A stretch of 11,999 nt of DNA from UBA10107 sp964572885 (lineage in GTDB: Archaea; Nanobdellota; Nanobdellia; Woesearchaeales; UBA10107): assembly GCA_964572885.1 (NCBI GenBank), contig CAZNFC010000025.1, positions 1 through 11,999 on the forward strand, given 5' to 3'. Shown here in pieces: positions 1 to 7,525 of the stretch (the first letter of the stretch is position 1; every line of letters begins with the position of its first letter). The notes under the pieces were generated by a model. That model ran no database searches. It was not told where the DNA came from and saw only the letters and a program-made list of their open reading frames with translations. The position numbers and the translations under genes were made by a program.

Positions 1-1
1 A

Positions 2-2683
2 AATGCCTATCAGCCTATAACTCCTGAATATATAGAAGGCGAATGGTGGCTCATCAAGAAAGCTTATGAGAATAAAAGATTATATGAAGGGCTAAGGACT
101 GTGACATGGTGTTCTCATGATGCGACAGCATTGGCAAAACATGAACTGGAATATAAAAATGTCAAAGACGAATCAATATACCTTAAATTCAGATTAACAG
201 GAACACAAAACGAGTATCTTGTAGTATGGACGACAACTCCATGGACGATCCCTTTCAATCTTGCGGTGATGGCAAATCCCGATGCAGATTATGTGAAAGC
301 AAAAGTTGAGAATGAGATATGGATAGTGGCAAAAGCATTGACTGCATTCATCCCTGCTGTCGCAAATAAGAAGTTCCAGATCATAGAAGAATTCAAAGGA
401 GAGAGATTGGAAGGATTGAAATACGATCATCCTTTGAAAGACGAGATAAAAGAATTTGATAAGATAAAATCTTCAAAATTACATACTGTACTGCTGTCAA
501 AGGAATACGTAGATGTTTCGGGAGGTTCAGGATTGGTCCATTGCGCCCCTGGATGCGGCCCTGAAGACTATGAAGTCGGGCATAAAAACGGACTGCCTGC
601 ATTCAATGAACTCGATGAGCACGGAAAATTCAGATCTTCAATGGGAATTTTCTCAGGATTGACTGCAAAGAAAGACGACAAGAAATTTATCGAAGAGCTC
701 GAAAACAAGGGAGCATTGATCGCAAAGACTCCTATAGACCATGAATATCCGTTCTGTCAGAGATGCAAAAACCCAGTAGTATTCAGGACGACAAAGCAGT
801 GGTTCTTTAAGATTGAAGATTTGAAAGAAAACATGAGGGAATTGAATAAAGAAATATATTGGGTGCCTGATTATGCCGGTTCAAGGCAGTTCGATTCATG
901 GCTTTCAAATCTGAGAGATAATTCAATAACAAGACAGAGATATTGGGGAACTCCAGTTCCTATATGGAAATGTTCCAAATGCGATAATCATGAAGTCATA
1001 GGCTCAAGAAAGGAATTGAAGGAAAAGACAGGAAAACTTCCTGATGATCTGCATAAGCCATCTGTCGATAATCTGATAATAAAATGTTCCAAGTGCAGAT
1101 CAGACATGAAAAGAATACCTGATGTGCTTGATGTATGGATCGATTCTGCAACTTCGTCATGGAATTGCCTTGATTACCCTCAGAATGATAAGCTGTTCAA
1201 GAAATTATTCCCTCCTGATTTCATACTTGAAGGGATCGACCAGGTAAGAGGATGGTTCAATATATTGTTTGTCGCTTCCATGATAGCTCTGGAGAAACCT
1301 GCTTACAAATCAGTATATATGCACGGATTCATCAACATGGAAGGCGAAAAGATGAGCAAATCAATAGGAAATGTCGTGACTCCCCAGGAAGTCGTTGATC
1401 AATACGGCGCAGACACTATGAGATATTACATGATAGGGGCTGCAAATCCTGGATTCGATATGAATTACAATATTGAAGACATGAAAGTAAGCTCAAGGAA
1501 TCTTGGAATATTATGGAATCTGCATAAATTCCTTATTGATTATACCGGGACAGTCGGAAAAAATCCTTCAAAGATAAGACCGAAGCTTGATCTGGAAGAG
1601 AAATACATAATATCTAAATTAAATTCAGCGATACAGAATGTTACTGAAGCATTCGACAAATTAAAGCTTAACGAGATTCCAAAGATGATCGAAGAGCTTT
1701 ATCTTGAGCTGTCAAGGACTTACATACAGCTTGTAAGAGAAAAATCATCAATTGGTTCAGATAATGAAAAAGAAGCAGTGCTATATTCAATCTACAGGGT
1801 TGTTATTGATTCATTGAAGATGTTTGCACCTATTGCTCCGTTCATCACGGAAAAGATGTATCAAAATCTTAAGGATGCTTTCAAATTGGAAGAAGAATCC
1901 GTTCACATGCTTGATTGGCCTAAAGTTGACAAGAAAGAAGTGAATACGGAATTAGAATCAAATATGTATCATGCAAAGTCAGCGATACAGGCAATATTAA
2001 GCTCAAGAGAGAAGATAAAGAGAGGAGTGAGATGGCCTATTTTGGAAGCAGTCTTGGTCTCAGAGAAAGAAGATGTAAGGTTAGCACTGACAAAGACAGA
2101 ATCACTGATCGCTTCGCAGACGAACATAAAGAAAATAACAGTCTCAGGTTCATTTGGAAATGCAAAGAAGTCAATAAAGCCGGATTTCTCAAAGTTAGGT
2201 CCTCGATTTGGAAAAAAAGCAACAAGTATAATTGCAAAGCTTGTAACGATGCCTGCGCTGACTGAAAAGATACAAAAAGAAGGCAAGGCGATAATGGTTG
2301 TTGACGATGAGAAGATAGAGTTGACAAAGGATTATTTCCTTGTTGAGACATCTCTGCCTTCAAACTGGATTTCATCTGATTTTGCGAATGGTTCGGTATA
2401 TCTGAACTCAGAGACAAATAAGGAATTGGAGTCAGAAGGATTTGCAAGAGAGATAATGAGACGTGCCCAGGACTTAAGGAAGAAATCAGGCCTTAAAAAA
2501 TCAGATGAGATCGTATTGTTTGTCGAAGGGGATTTAGGAATACAAAAGAGCGTTTCTGACTTTAAGAAATTGATAATGGAGAAATGCGGAGCTAAAGACA
2601 TCAAATTTGCCGGCAAAGGTCAGCATGAAAGTGTTGAACAGATAAAAGATAAAGAAATTAAGTTAAGTCTTAACCTGAAATAG
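2..2683 (+). CDS. ileS: Isoleucyl-tRNA synthetase, 5'-truncated by window edge
   Basis: Class Ia aminoacyl-tRNA synthetase that charges tRNA-Ile with isoleucine in the cytoplasm. The frame is open from base 2, so the gene begins before the window. The GTG at 101 is internal, because the codons before it encode typical IleRS sequence (EGEWWLIKKAYE). The N-terminal part of the Rossmann fold with the HIGH motif is therefore missing. Visible in order: the editing (CP1) domain with WTTTPWT (227-247) and HCAPGCGPEDY (539-571), RQRYWG (932-949), paired CxxC motifs that could bind zinc, GIDQVRGWF (1232-1258), KMSKS (1349-1363), and a helical anticodon-binding and C-terminal region. About 893 residues are present; archaeal enzymes are usually near 1,050. 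HCAPGCGPEDY and RDNSITRQRYWG resemble the archaeal/eukaryotic IleRS clade. The 3' end overlaps the convergent lipoprotein gene by 14 bp. The family is certain. Confidence 0.97.
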   Translation, partial: NAYQPITPEYIEGEWWLIKKAYENKRLYEGLRTVTWCSHDATALAKHELEYKNVKDESIYLKFRLTGTQNEYLVVWTTTPWTIPFNLAVMANPDADYVKAKVENEIWIVAKALTAFIPAVANKKFQIIEEFKGERLEGLKYDHPLKDEIKEFDKIKSSKLHTVLLSKEYVDVSGGSGLVHCAPGCGPEDYEVGHKNGLPAFNELDEHGKFRSSMGIFSGLTAKKDDKKFIEELENKGALIAKTPIDHEYPFCQRCKNPVVFRTTKQWFFKIEDLKENMRELNKEIYWVPDYAGSRQFDSWLSNLRDNSITRQRYWGTPVPIWKCSKCDNHEVIGSRKELKEKTGKLPDDLHKPSVDNLIIKCSKCRSDMKRIPDVLDVWIDSATSSWNCLDYPQNDKLFKKLFPPDFILEGIDQVRGWFNILFVASMIALEKPAYKSVYMHGFINMEGEKMSKSIGNVVTPQEVVDQYGADTMRYYMIGAANPGFDMNYNIEDMKVSSRNLGILWNLHKFLIDYTGTVGKNPSKIRPKLDLEEKYIISKLNSAIQNVTEAFDKLKLNEIPKMIEELYLELSRTYIQLVREKSSIGSDNEKEAVLYSIYRVVIDSLKMFAPIAPFITEKMYQNLKDAFKLEEESVHMLDWPKVDKKEVNTELESNMYHAKSAIQAILSSREKIKRGVRWPILEAVLVSEKEDVRLALTKTESLIASQTNIKKITVSGSFGNAKKSIKPDFSKLGPRFGKKATSIIAKLVTMPALTEKIQKEGKAIMVVDDEKIELTKDYFLVETSLPSNWISSDFANGSVYLNSETNKELESEGFAREIMRRAQDLRKKSGLKKSDEIVLFVEGDLGIQKSVSDFKKLIMEKCGAKDIKFAGKGQHESVEQIKDKEIKLSLNLK

Positions 2684-3065
2684 ATTCTAAAGTAATCTTA
2701 TAGCTTGTCCATTGAGCAGTCTTGTCTATAGATATGCTGAAGTTAGCTTCTTTTCCTGAATTTATATCTATTACCTGGCTTCCTGCGCTTGATATTAATC
2801 CTGCGTACAAAACACTTGCAGTCACTCTTACAGAACCGTCTCCTTCACCTATATTCTTTACAGTTCCGCTTATAGTAGGCGGATTTCTCAGACCATGATC
2901 AGAAATCAGTTTGAATTCAGGTTTAAGATGTATTGTCGTGACGTTTCCTGTAACGGCAGGTGCATTTACTTGTTGCTGGACAGGTTGCTGCACTTGTGAA
3001 ACTGTCGTTGAACATGCTGTTAAAGCAACTAAGAATAATGTTAGAATGGCTAAACCCTTTTTCAT
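2670..3065 (-). CDS. Small lipoprotein with FxLYD/CARDB-like beta domain
   Basis: 131-residue predicted lipoprotein. The N-terminus has a KK pair, a hydrophobic stretch and a lipobox LTAC with the acceptor cysteine at residue 18, so the protein is probably anchored to the outer face of the membrane. A linker of about 20 residues rich in Q, V and P follows. The rest (about 45-131) has the alternating pattern of an immunoglobulin-like sandwich, with ISGTVKNIGEGDGSVRVTASV and a final YKITLESISG strand. That recalls FxLYD or CARDB domains, which mediate extracellular binding; no ligand can be inferred. Its 3' end overlaps ileS by 14 bp. It is transcribed divergently from the winged-helix gene, and a TATA box about 27 nt before the ATG suggests a leaderless mRNA. 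Confidence 0.85.
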   Translation of the reverse strand: MKKGLAILTLFLVALTACSTTVSQVQQPVQQQVNAPAVTGNVTTIHLKPEFKLISDHGLRNPPTISGTVKNIGEGDGSVRVTASVLYAGLISSAGSQVIDINSGKEANFSISIDKTAQWTSYKITLESISG

Positions 3066-3085
3066 GAAATCATATATCTTGTTTC

Positions 3086-3099
3086 TCTTTAAATATTTA
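3086..3099 (-). promoter_or_regulatory. TATA box for the lipoprotein gene
   Basis: On the minus strand this reads ataaatatttaaag. Its centre is about 27 nt upstream of the ATG at 3065, where an archaeal TSS would fall almost on the start codon. No Shine-Dalgarno is visible, so a leaderless transcript is likely. Confidence 0.6.
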
Positions 3100-3130
3100 T
3101 CTGTTTTTCTGACAAATAGTTTTAATCGAA

Positions 3131-3142
3131 AACTATATAAGC
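3131..3142 (+). promoter_or_regulatory. TATA box for the winged-helix/methyltransferase-kinase operon
   Basis: aactatataagc is centred about 26 nt before the ATG at 3164. This spacing places the TSS at or just before that ATG and argues against the upstream TTG at 3149 as the start. Confidence 0.65.
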
Positions 3143-3163
3143 GATATTTTGATTACATATTAT

Positions 3164-3628
3164 ATGATAAAAGCTCTAAAAGATACGCCATTGTCTGAAA
3201 TCACACTTAGAAGATATGAGAAGCCGACTAAAATTTCTGACAGGGAGCTTGTAAAGAAATTCTGTCTGTCAGTAGGATTGCTTCAACCAGGAGATTCAAG
3301 AGATGTCATTGTTGATATTCTTGAAGTATTGTTAAGAGCAAAACAGGATAAGAATCATTTAAGCTCAGATGATGTGACCCAAAAAGTTCTTGAAAGCAGA
3401 AAAAAACAGAAACTGGCAATATACGGAGTCGCAAATTCAAATATAAGGAGACAATTGAAAAGATTGAGAGATATATTCTTGGTTGAGAAAGTCAAGAATT
3501 CATACAGAGTCACTGAATTTGATTCTATAACAAGCGCTTTCGAGAAAAGAGCCGAGCAGTTCTTATTGTTATCTATACTTGAAAGAGTAAAGGAATATTC
3601 CAAAGCATTAGATGAACGATTCAGATGA
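3164..3628 (+). CDS. Winged helix-turn-helix protein
   Basis: 154-residue, charged, soluble protein that I cannot assign to a named family. I chose ATG 3164 over the in-frame TTG at 3149 because the TATA box at 3131-3142 puts transcription initiation at about 3162. Residues about 46-118 look like a winged helix: helix DVIVDILEVLLRAK, a second helix around 69-80 (DDVTQKVLESRK), a recognition-like helix NSNIRRQLKRLRDIFLVEKV, then a wing KNSYRVTEF. A C-terminal helix (about 121-150) may support dimerisation. The stop overlaps the next start as ATGA (3625-3628), so the two proteins are probably made together and this one may regulate or partner the methyltransferase-kinase. DNA binding is inferred from the fold pattern only. 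Confidence 0.8.
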   Translation: MIKALKDTPLSEITLRRYEKPTKISDRELVKKFCLSVGLLQPGDSRDVIVDILEVLLRAKQDKNHLSSDDVTQKVLESRKKQKLAIYGVANSNIRRQLKRLRDIFLVEKVKNSYRVTEFDSITSAFEKRAEQFLLLSILERVKEYSKALDERFR

Positions 3629-4776
3629 TATATGAACCGGCAGAGGATTCTTTCTTATTAGCAGAACAGGTAAAGAAATTTTCATACGGTAAAGTTCTTG
3701 ATGTTGGGACAGGTTCAGGAATACAGGCAGTAACTGCTTCTAATGTGTCGAAAGTAAAATCGGTTCTTGCTGTTGATATTTCTGATGAAGTTGTTGATAA
3801 ATTAAAGAAGGAAAAACTTAAAAAAATAAAGATAAGAAAAAGTGACTTGTTTTCAAACGTTAAAGAAAGATTTGATACTATAATATTCAATCCTCCGTAT
3901 CTTCCTTTGGATAAAAGAGAGCCTGAAGATTCAAGATTGGCTACAACAGGAGGAAAAAAAGGATATGAAATATTGGAAAGATTTTTATTGGAATTAAATG
4001 ACCATCTGAATAAAAATGGGATTGCACTGATTTTATTCTCTTCATTGACGGACAAGAATAAAGTCGAGGAGATTATTGATGATATAGGATATGAATTCGA
4101 GGAACTAAGCAAAGAAAAATTAGGATTCGAGACATTGTATGTTTATAGAATAAAGAGGAATTGGCTGCTGAATGAGTTGTTCGATAGAAAAGTGATAAAT
4201 ATCGAAAAACTGATGAAAGGTCATAGGGGAGTGATATTTACAGGATTGTTCAAGAATAAAAAAGTTGCTATAAAGGCTCAAAGACAGGATGTGAAGATAA
4301 AGACGATAGAAAGAGAGGCTGACATGATAAAAAGAGTGAATAAGAAAGGCATAGCTCCTAAGTTAATTTTTAAAGGAGATAATTATTTTATATATGACTT
4401 TGCAGAAGGAGATTTCATAATTGATTTCTTGAATAATAGTAACAGGAATGAAACAAAGAAAGTATTCCTTGAAGTATTGAAGCAGTGCAGGATCCTTGAT
4501 AAGATTCATATAACTAAAGAGGAGATGCATAATCCATGGAAGCACGTGATTGTAGGGATAAAAATAACTTTAGTTGATTTTGAGAGGGCGCATTATGATG
4601 TCAATCCTAAGAACGTCTCTCAGTTCTGCCAGTATGTGATGAGAAATCATGACTTGTTCTTAAAAAAAGGGATAAAGTTTGACAAAGATGACTTGATTGA
4701 ATTATCTAAAGAATATAAGAATAATCAGACTGAAAAGAATTATGATAAGATCAAATCATTTATACAGGGATTTTAG
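3625..4776 (+). CDS. HemK2/Mtq2-like methyltransferase fused to an atypical RIO/Bud32-like kinase
   Basis: 383-residue two-domain protein. Residues 1-178 match the short archaeal/eukaryotic HemK2 (Mtq2) class of SAM-dependent methyltransferase: YEPAEDSFLL at the N-terminus, SAM-binding LDVGTGSG (25-32), an acidic VDIS (50-53) and catalytic NPPY (89-92). These enzymes methylate glutamine in the release-factor GGQ motif. Residues about 185-383 look like a small protein kinase of the type I recall as COG2112. There is a glycine loop GHRGVIFTG (199-207), VAIK with Lys217, acidic residues in helix C (E229/E231), hinge YFIYDFAEGDF, and metal-binding DFER (318-321). The usual HRDxxxxN loop is replaced by HNPWKHVIV (302-310). 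Both halves normally occur as separate proteins. The frame is uninterrupted across the junction at about 178-185. Its 3' end overlaps the convergent secreted-protein gene by 21 bp. Confidence 0.9.
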   Translation: MIYEPAEDSFLLAEQVKKFSYGKVLDVGTGSGIQAVTASNVSKVKSVLAVDISDEVVDKLKKEKLKKIKIRKSDLFSNVKERFDTIIFNPPYLPLDKREPEDSRLATTGGKKGYEILERFLLELNDHLNKNGIALILFSSLTDKNKVEEIIDDIGYEFEELSKEKLGFETLYVYRIKRNWLLNELFDRKVINIEKLMKGHRGVIFTGLFKNKKVAIKAQRQDVKIKTIEREADMIKRVNKKGIAPKLIFKGDNYFIYDFAEGDFIIDFLNNSNRNETKKVFLEVLKQCRILDKIHITKEEMHNPWKHVIVGIKITLVDFERAHYDVNPKNVSQFCQYVMRNHDLFLKKGIKFDKDDLIELSKEYKNNQTEKNYDKIKSFIQGF

Positions 4777-5469
4777 CCATTCTATTATTTTAGATAATGT
4801 GCTCTGGAATTTTACTTCTTTATTGACTTCTGATGGATTGCATCCTTCTGTCTTGATGTAGACGCATTGTCCGTCAATGAAATAGTCATTCGTACATGAA
4901 TCATAATCATTACATCTTGGAAGGCATACGTGTCCTGATGCAAAGCTGCTTTCATCGCATTTTATCCATGCACACGTGCTGTTTGAACATGACTGCTGGC
5001 TTATGCATCTGTCATTGTCTGTACATGATATTCCAGGGCACTCGACTGCAAATTTTATCCTATCATAAAAGGCACTGTTTGAAGGCCATACTAATGTTAT
5101 TGTATATTTTCCTTTTGTGTATATGTTATGTGTGGTTTCAAACTTGAATATCCTTTTTCCGAAGAAATCGCTTCCTGTATAGTTCTCAGTAGGTGTGCCG
5201 TAGTTTGTTATAGGATAACCGCCATACATCCATTCTCCTATCATAGGAAGATTGTTCAGATCTTCACTTTCAGCAGTGAGGTTTATATCTTTAAATGCTA
5301 CAGAAGCTCCTTCATGAGTTAAATTTATGTCTATGCTTCCGTTTGAGAAACATTCAACGCTCTTAAGCTCAAATACGACTCCAGGCAATGGCATATATGT
5401 AGGATTTGCTGCGTTTACTGAAATTAACATAAAAAGAAATAAAATAAGTCCAAACATAACTCTTTTCAT
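4756..5469 (-). CDS. Secreted cysteine-rich protein
   Basis: 237-residue exported protein. Residues 1-20 form a signal peptide ending in SVNA, with no lipobox. The first half (21-140) has beta-strand character and five N-x-S/T sequons occur across the protein, as expected for an extracellular archaeal glycoprotein. A cysteine-rich segment of about 80 residues holds 11 Cys, including CNDYDSCTNDYFIDGQC, which resembles the C-D-CTxD-C-G-C repeats of cell-surface proteins and suggests disulfide-bonded extracellular modules. The last 25 residues form a possible amphipathic helix (LSKIIEWLKSLYK) that might associate with membrane. No enzymatic motif is seen. It overlaps the kinase-fusion gene tail to tail and has its own TATA box. 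Function unknown; surface adhesion or structure is a guess. Confidence 0.85.
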   Translation of the reverse strand: MKRVMFGLILFLFMLISVNAANPTYMPLPGVVFELKSVECFSNGSIDINLTHEGASVAFKDINLTAESEDLNNLPMIGEWMYGGYPITNYGTPTENYTGSDFFGKRIFKFETTHNIYTKGKYTITLVWPSNSAFYDRIKFAVECPGISCTDNDRCISQQSCSNSTCAWIKCDESSFASGHVCLPRCNDYDSCTNDYFIDGQCVYIKTEGCNPSEVNKEVKFQSTLSKIIEWLKSLYK

Positions 5470-5489
5470 AAGATAATATATGCTGAGGT

Positions 5490-5501
5490 GACTTAAATAG
5501 A
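5490..5501 (-). promoter_or_regulatory. TATA box for the secreted cysteine-rich protein
   Basis: On the minus strand tctatttaagt is centred about 27 nt upstream of the ATG at 5469, in the 40-bp gap after the prephenate-dehydratase-like gene. The spacing fits a leaderless mRNA independent of that gene. Confidence 0.55.
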
Positions 5502-5509
5502 TTACTAAA

Positions 5510-6313
5510 TCACAAAGAAGGATGAGTGCCTAAGATATGCACGCTTTTGACTTTTCTTTCAAGTGCAGACACGCACTCTGTTATGTGCTTGTCTTCAAAG
5601 TAGCCATTCATATCTGCGCGTAATCTCAATGCATATTTATTTCCACTGATGTGCATGGAACTCAAATTTATGCCGTACGCCCTTTCAATAGTTTCTAAAA
5701 TCCAATGCAGGTCGTTTGTATTTCCCGAATAAATGACGACTGGTGTAACGTCATTCCCTGTTGACTTAGGATTTCCTTTGCTTACGACATAGAAAAGCGA
5801 CTTATTTCCAGGAACTATGTCTTCCTTCACTATCTCGAGGCCATAATGAATTAAAGTATCTCTCCTTCCTATCGCAGCTATACCTACGATTTTATCTTCG
5901 GCTGCTCTTCTTATCGCATCTGCTGTGCTTGCCGCTTCGGTAAGTATTTCCGCGTTTGGATGGTTTGCACGTATGTAATCTATGCATTGCTCTAAAGCTT
6001 CTCTTTTTGATATTATCCTGCTTATCTCTTTAGTTCCAGGCAGAACGCCTATCGAATGTTCGATAGGCATTATGAAAGCATCAACAACTTTTATTTTTCC
6101 TGTGTTCTCCACAAGGCAATGATGCGTAAGTTCTATCTCTCTCATCGTCTTGTAATTCATCGCAGGAACTATTCCGATATCGGCATCATCATTTCCAACT
6201 GCTTTGAAGACATCAGGAAAACTGTGGCACGGCACATCTATAGAACCAGGATCATATCTATCTTTAGCCAGCTGGCTGTAAGTCCCTTTTGGCGCTAGAT
6301 AAGCTGTTCTCAT
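5510..6313 (-). CDS. Prephenate dehydratase-like protein with altered catalytic motif
   Basis: 267-residue cytoplasmic protein with the architecture of prephenate dehydratase: a periplasmic-binding-type catalytic region (1-180) then an ACT-like region (about 188-267). Family landmarks are GPKGTxS-like APKGTYS (7-13), ADIGIVP (44-50), ALEQC (106-110), STADA (129-133), IAAIG (145-149) and YGLEIV (157-162). Key positions differ. The ENSxxG loop is AMNYKT after VP. The catalytic TRF motif is S172-L173-F174 in GNKSLFYVV. The ACT-domain ESRP phenylalanine-binding motif is MHISG. As I recall, BacA-type prephenate decarboxylases also read SLF at this position, so non-aromatising decarboxylation, or a non-catalytic sensor role, is as plausible as phenylalanine synthesis. 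No other aromatic-pathway gene lies in the window. A TATA box 27 nt before the ATG suggests a leaderless monocistronic transcript. Confidence 0.85.
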   Translation of the reverse strand: MRTAYLAPKGTYSQLAKDRYDPGSIDVPCHSFPDVFKAVGNDDADIGIVPAMNYKTMREIELTHHCLVENTGKIKVVDAFIMPIEHSIGVLPGTKEISRIISKREALEQCIDYIRANHPNAEILTEAASTADAIRRAAEDKIVGIAAIGRRDTLIHYGLEIVKEDIVPGNKSLFYVVSKGNPKSTGNDVTPVVIYSGNTNDLHWILETIERAYGINLSSMHISGNKYALRLRADMNGYFEDKHITECVSALERKVKSVHILGTHPSL

Positions 6314-6332
6314 TTAGAAACTTGTTATTGAT

Positions 6333-6346
6333 TAATTTAAATATAT
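6333..6346 (-). promoter_or_regulatory. TATA box for the prephenate dehydratase-like gene
   Basis: On the minus strand atatatttaaatta is centred about 27 nt upstream of the ATG at 6313. It just precedes the 3' end of the 62-aa gene and has leaderless spacing. Confidence 0.6.
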
Positions 6347-6348
6347 TT

Positions 6349-6537
6349 CTAATTATAGCTTATATATTGATTTCTGTCGAATGTTTCAAGAATGTGACCA
6401 TTATCTTTCATGACTTTGTATATATTTGTCTGCTCGAAAGTAAGTCCATAAAGCATACCTAAGAAATCTCTTCTTTTAGCCATTAGGTTGACTCTTATAG
6501 AAGTTCTGTCATTCGGGAGTATATTTTCGATGGACAT
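6349..6537 (-). CDS. 62-residue protein of unknown function
   Basis: Small basic/acidic soluble protein; I do not recognise a family. It begins MSIENILPNDRTSIRVNL, has a central RRDFLGMLYGLTFEQTNIYKV helix-like segment and ends in DRNQYISYN. There is no signal peptide, transmembrane segment or cysteine. It occupies almost all the space between tfb and the prephenate dehydratase-like gene, on the same strand as both, and nothing else overlaps it, which supports it being real. A TATA-like sequence at 6568-6580 would give a leader of about 10 nt. Read-through from tfb, whose stop lies 42 nt upstream, is an alternative. No clear Shine-Dalgarno is present. Confidence 0.6.
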   Translation of the reverse strand: MSIENILPNDRTSIRVNLMAKRRDFLGMLYGLTFEQTNIYKVMKDNGHILETFDRNQYISYN

Positions 6538-6567
6538 TTTGATTATCTTATTTTAAGAACCTCAAAG

Positions 6568-6580
6568 TAATATAAATATC
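6568..6580 (-). promoter_or_regulatory. Possible TATA box for the 62-aa gene
   Basis: On the minus strand gatatttatatta overlaps the tfb stop codon. It is centred about 37 nt before the ATG at 6537, giving a leader of about 10 nt. In AT-rich sequence such matches arise by chance, so this is weak. Confidence 0.35.
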
Positions 6581-7509
6581 TATTCTTTCTTGACTTTCTT
6601 CTTAGTTTTCTTTATTTCTTTCTCTAAGTCTAATTCATCAAGCAATTCTTTGTATCTATTTCTGATCGTAACTTCTGTGACACCAGCTACATCTGCGACT
6701 TCTCTTTGAGTTCTTTTCTCTCCATGTATCAAAGCTGCAACATACAATGCAGCTGCTGCAATACCAGTTGGACCTCTTCCAGAAGTCAATTCCTGCTTCT
6801 GCGCAATATCCAATATCTCAACAGCATGTGATTGCGCTTCAGGACTTAATTTCAATGAAGAAGCGAATCTTGCAATATAATCTGATGGATTTGAAGGTAA
6901 TATTTTAATACCTAATTCTCTTGTGATGAACCTGTAAGTCCTTCCTATCTCTTTCTTCTCAATACCAGAAGCTTCAGAAAGTTCATCTAATGTCCTTGGA
7001 ACATCATGTCTTCTGCATGCTGCATACAATGAGCCTGCAACGACAGATTCCATTGATCTTCCTCTAACTAATCCTCTTTGGACTGCTAAAGTGTAAATCC
7101 TTGCTGATTCTTCCTCAACCATCTTTGGTAATTTCAAGTATGAAGAAACTCTTTTCAATTCAGCTAATGCTAATTTCAGATTTCTTTCAATCGCTGTTGA
7201 AATCCTGTACTGCCATTTCCTTAATCTGAAGAATTTGTTCCTGTCTTTTGATCCTAATTGGAATAGATCTGTCTTTTGGCCTACTTCTGTACCTAGACCC
7301 TGATCATATTGAGTATAAGTCATTGGAGCTCCTGCTCTTCTCTTTGATTCTCCTGATTCTGAATCAAACTCTCTCCATTCCTGCGAGAAGTCAATCATCT
7401 TATCTTCAAGAACTAAACCGCAATCTCTGCAAATAGTCTCTCCTTTATCCCTGTTTGAGAAAAGGTTCTCACTACCGCATTCTGGACATTTCTTTAGAAC
7501 ATGTTGCAT
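6580..7509 (-). CDS. tfb: Transcription initiation factor TFB
   Basis: Archaeal homologue of TFIIB, which binds the TBP-TATA complex and BRE and recruits RNA polymerase. I use ATG 7509 (309 aa), not the in-frame TTG at 7527, because a Shine-Dalgarno GGGGGAG lies 9 nt before the ATG and would overlap a TTG-started reading frame. The N-terminal zinc ribbon has Cys8, 11, 27 and 30 (CPEC...CRDC). A B-reader/linker follows (EWREFD...RRAGAP, then DQGLGTEV). Two cyclin folds follow: the first contains VRGRSMESVVAGSLYAACRR and the second TSGRGPTGIAAAALYVAAL, ending in the helix-turn-helix TQREVADVAGVTEVTIRNRYKEL used for BRE contact. The lysine-rich tail (KKTKKKVKKE) is common in such proteins. Length and all motifs are normal. 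Unlike most neighbours it has a leadered mRNA. Confidence 0.98.
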   Translation of the reverse strand: MQHVLKKCPECGSENLFSNRDKGETICRDCGLVLEDKMIDFSQEWREFDSESGESKRRAGAPMTYTQYDQGLGTEVGQKTDLFQLGSKDRNKFFRLRKWQYRISTAIERNLKLALAELKRVSSYLKLPKMVEEESARIYTLAVQRGLVRGRSMESVVAGSLYAACRRHDVPRTLDELSEASGIEKKEIGRTYRFITRELGIKILPSNPSDYIARFASSLKLSPEAQSHAVEILDIAQKQELTSGRGPTGIAAAALYVAALIHGEKRTQREVADVAGVTEVTIRNRYKELLDELDLEKEIKKTKKKVKKE

Positions 7510-7518
7510 AATTTCGTA

Positions 7519-7525
7519 CTCCCCC
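7519..7525 (-). promoter_or_regulatory. Shine-Dalgarno site of tfb
   Basis: GGGGGAG on the minus strand, 9 nt before ATG 7509. It decides the start in favour of 7509 over the TTG at 7527. Confidence 0.75.

Noticed and set aside
2032..2616. Opposite-strand and alternate-frame ORFs within ileS
   Set aside because: They lie fully inside a strongly conserved coding region and have no initiation signals of their own.
101..2683. Start of IleRS at the GTG at 101
   Set aside because: The frame is open to the window's left edge and encodes conserved synthetase residues, so the GTG is internal.
3149..3163. TTG start adding five residues to the winged-helix protein
   Set aside because: The TATA box at 3131-3142 predicts initiation of transcription near 3162, after the TTG.
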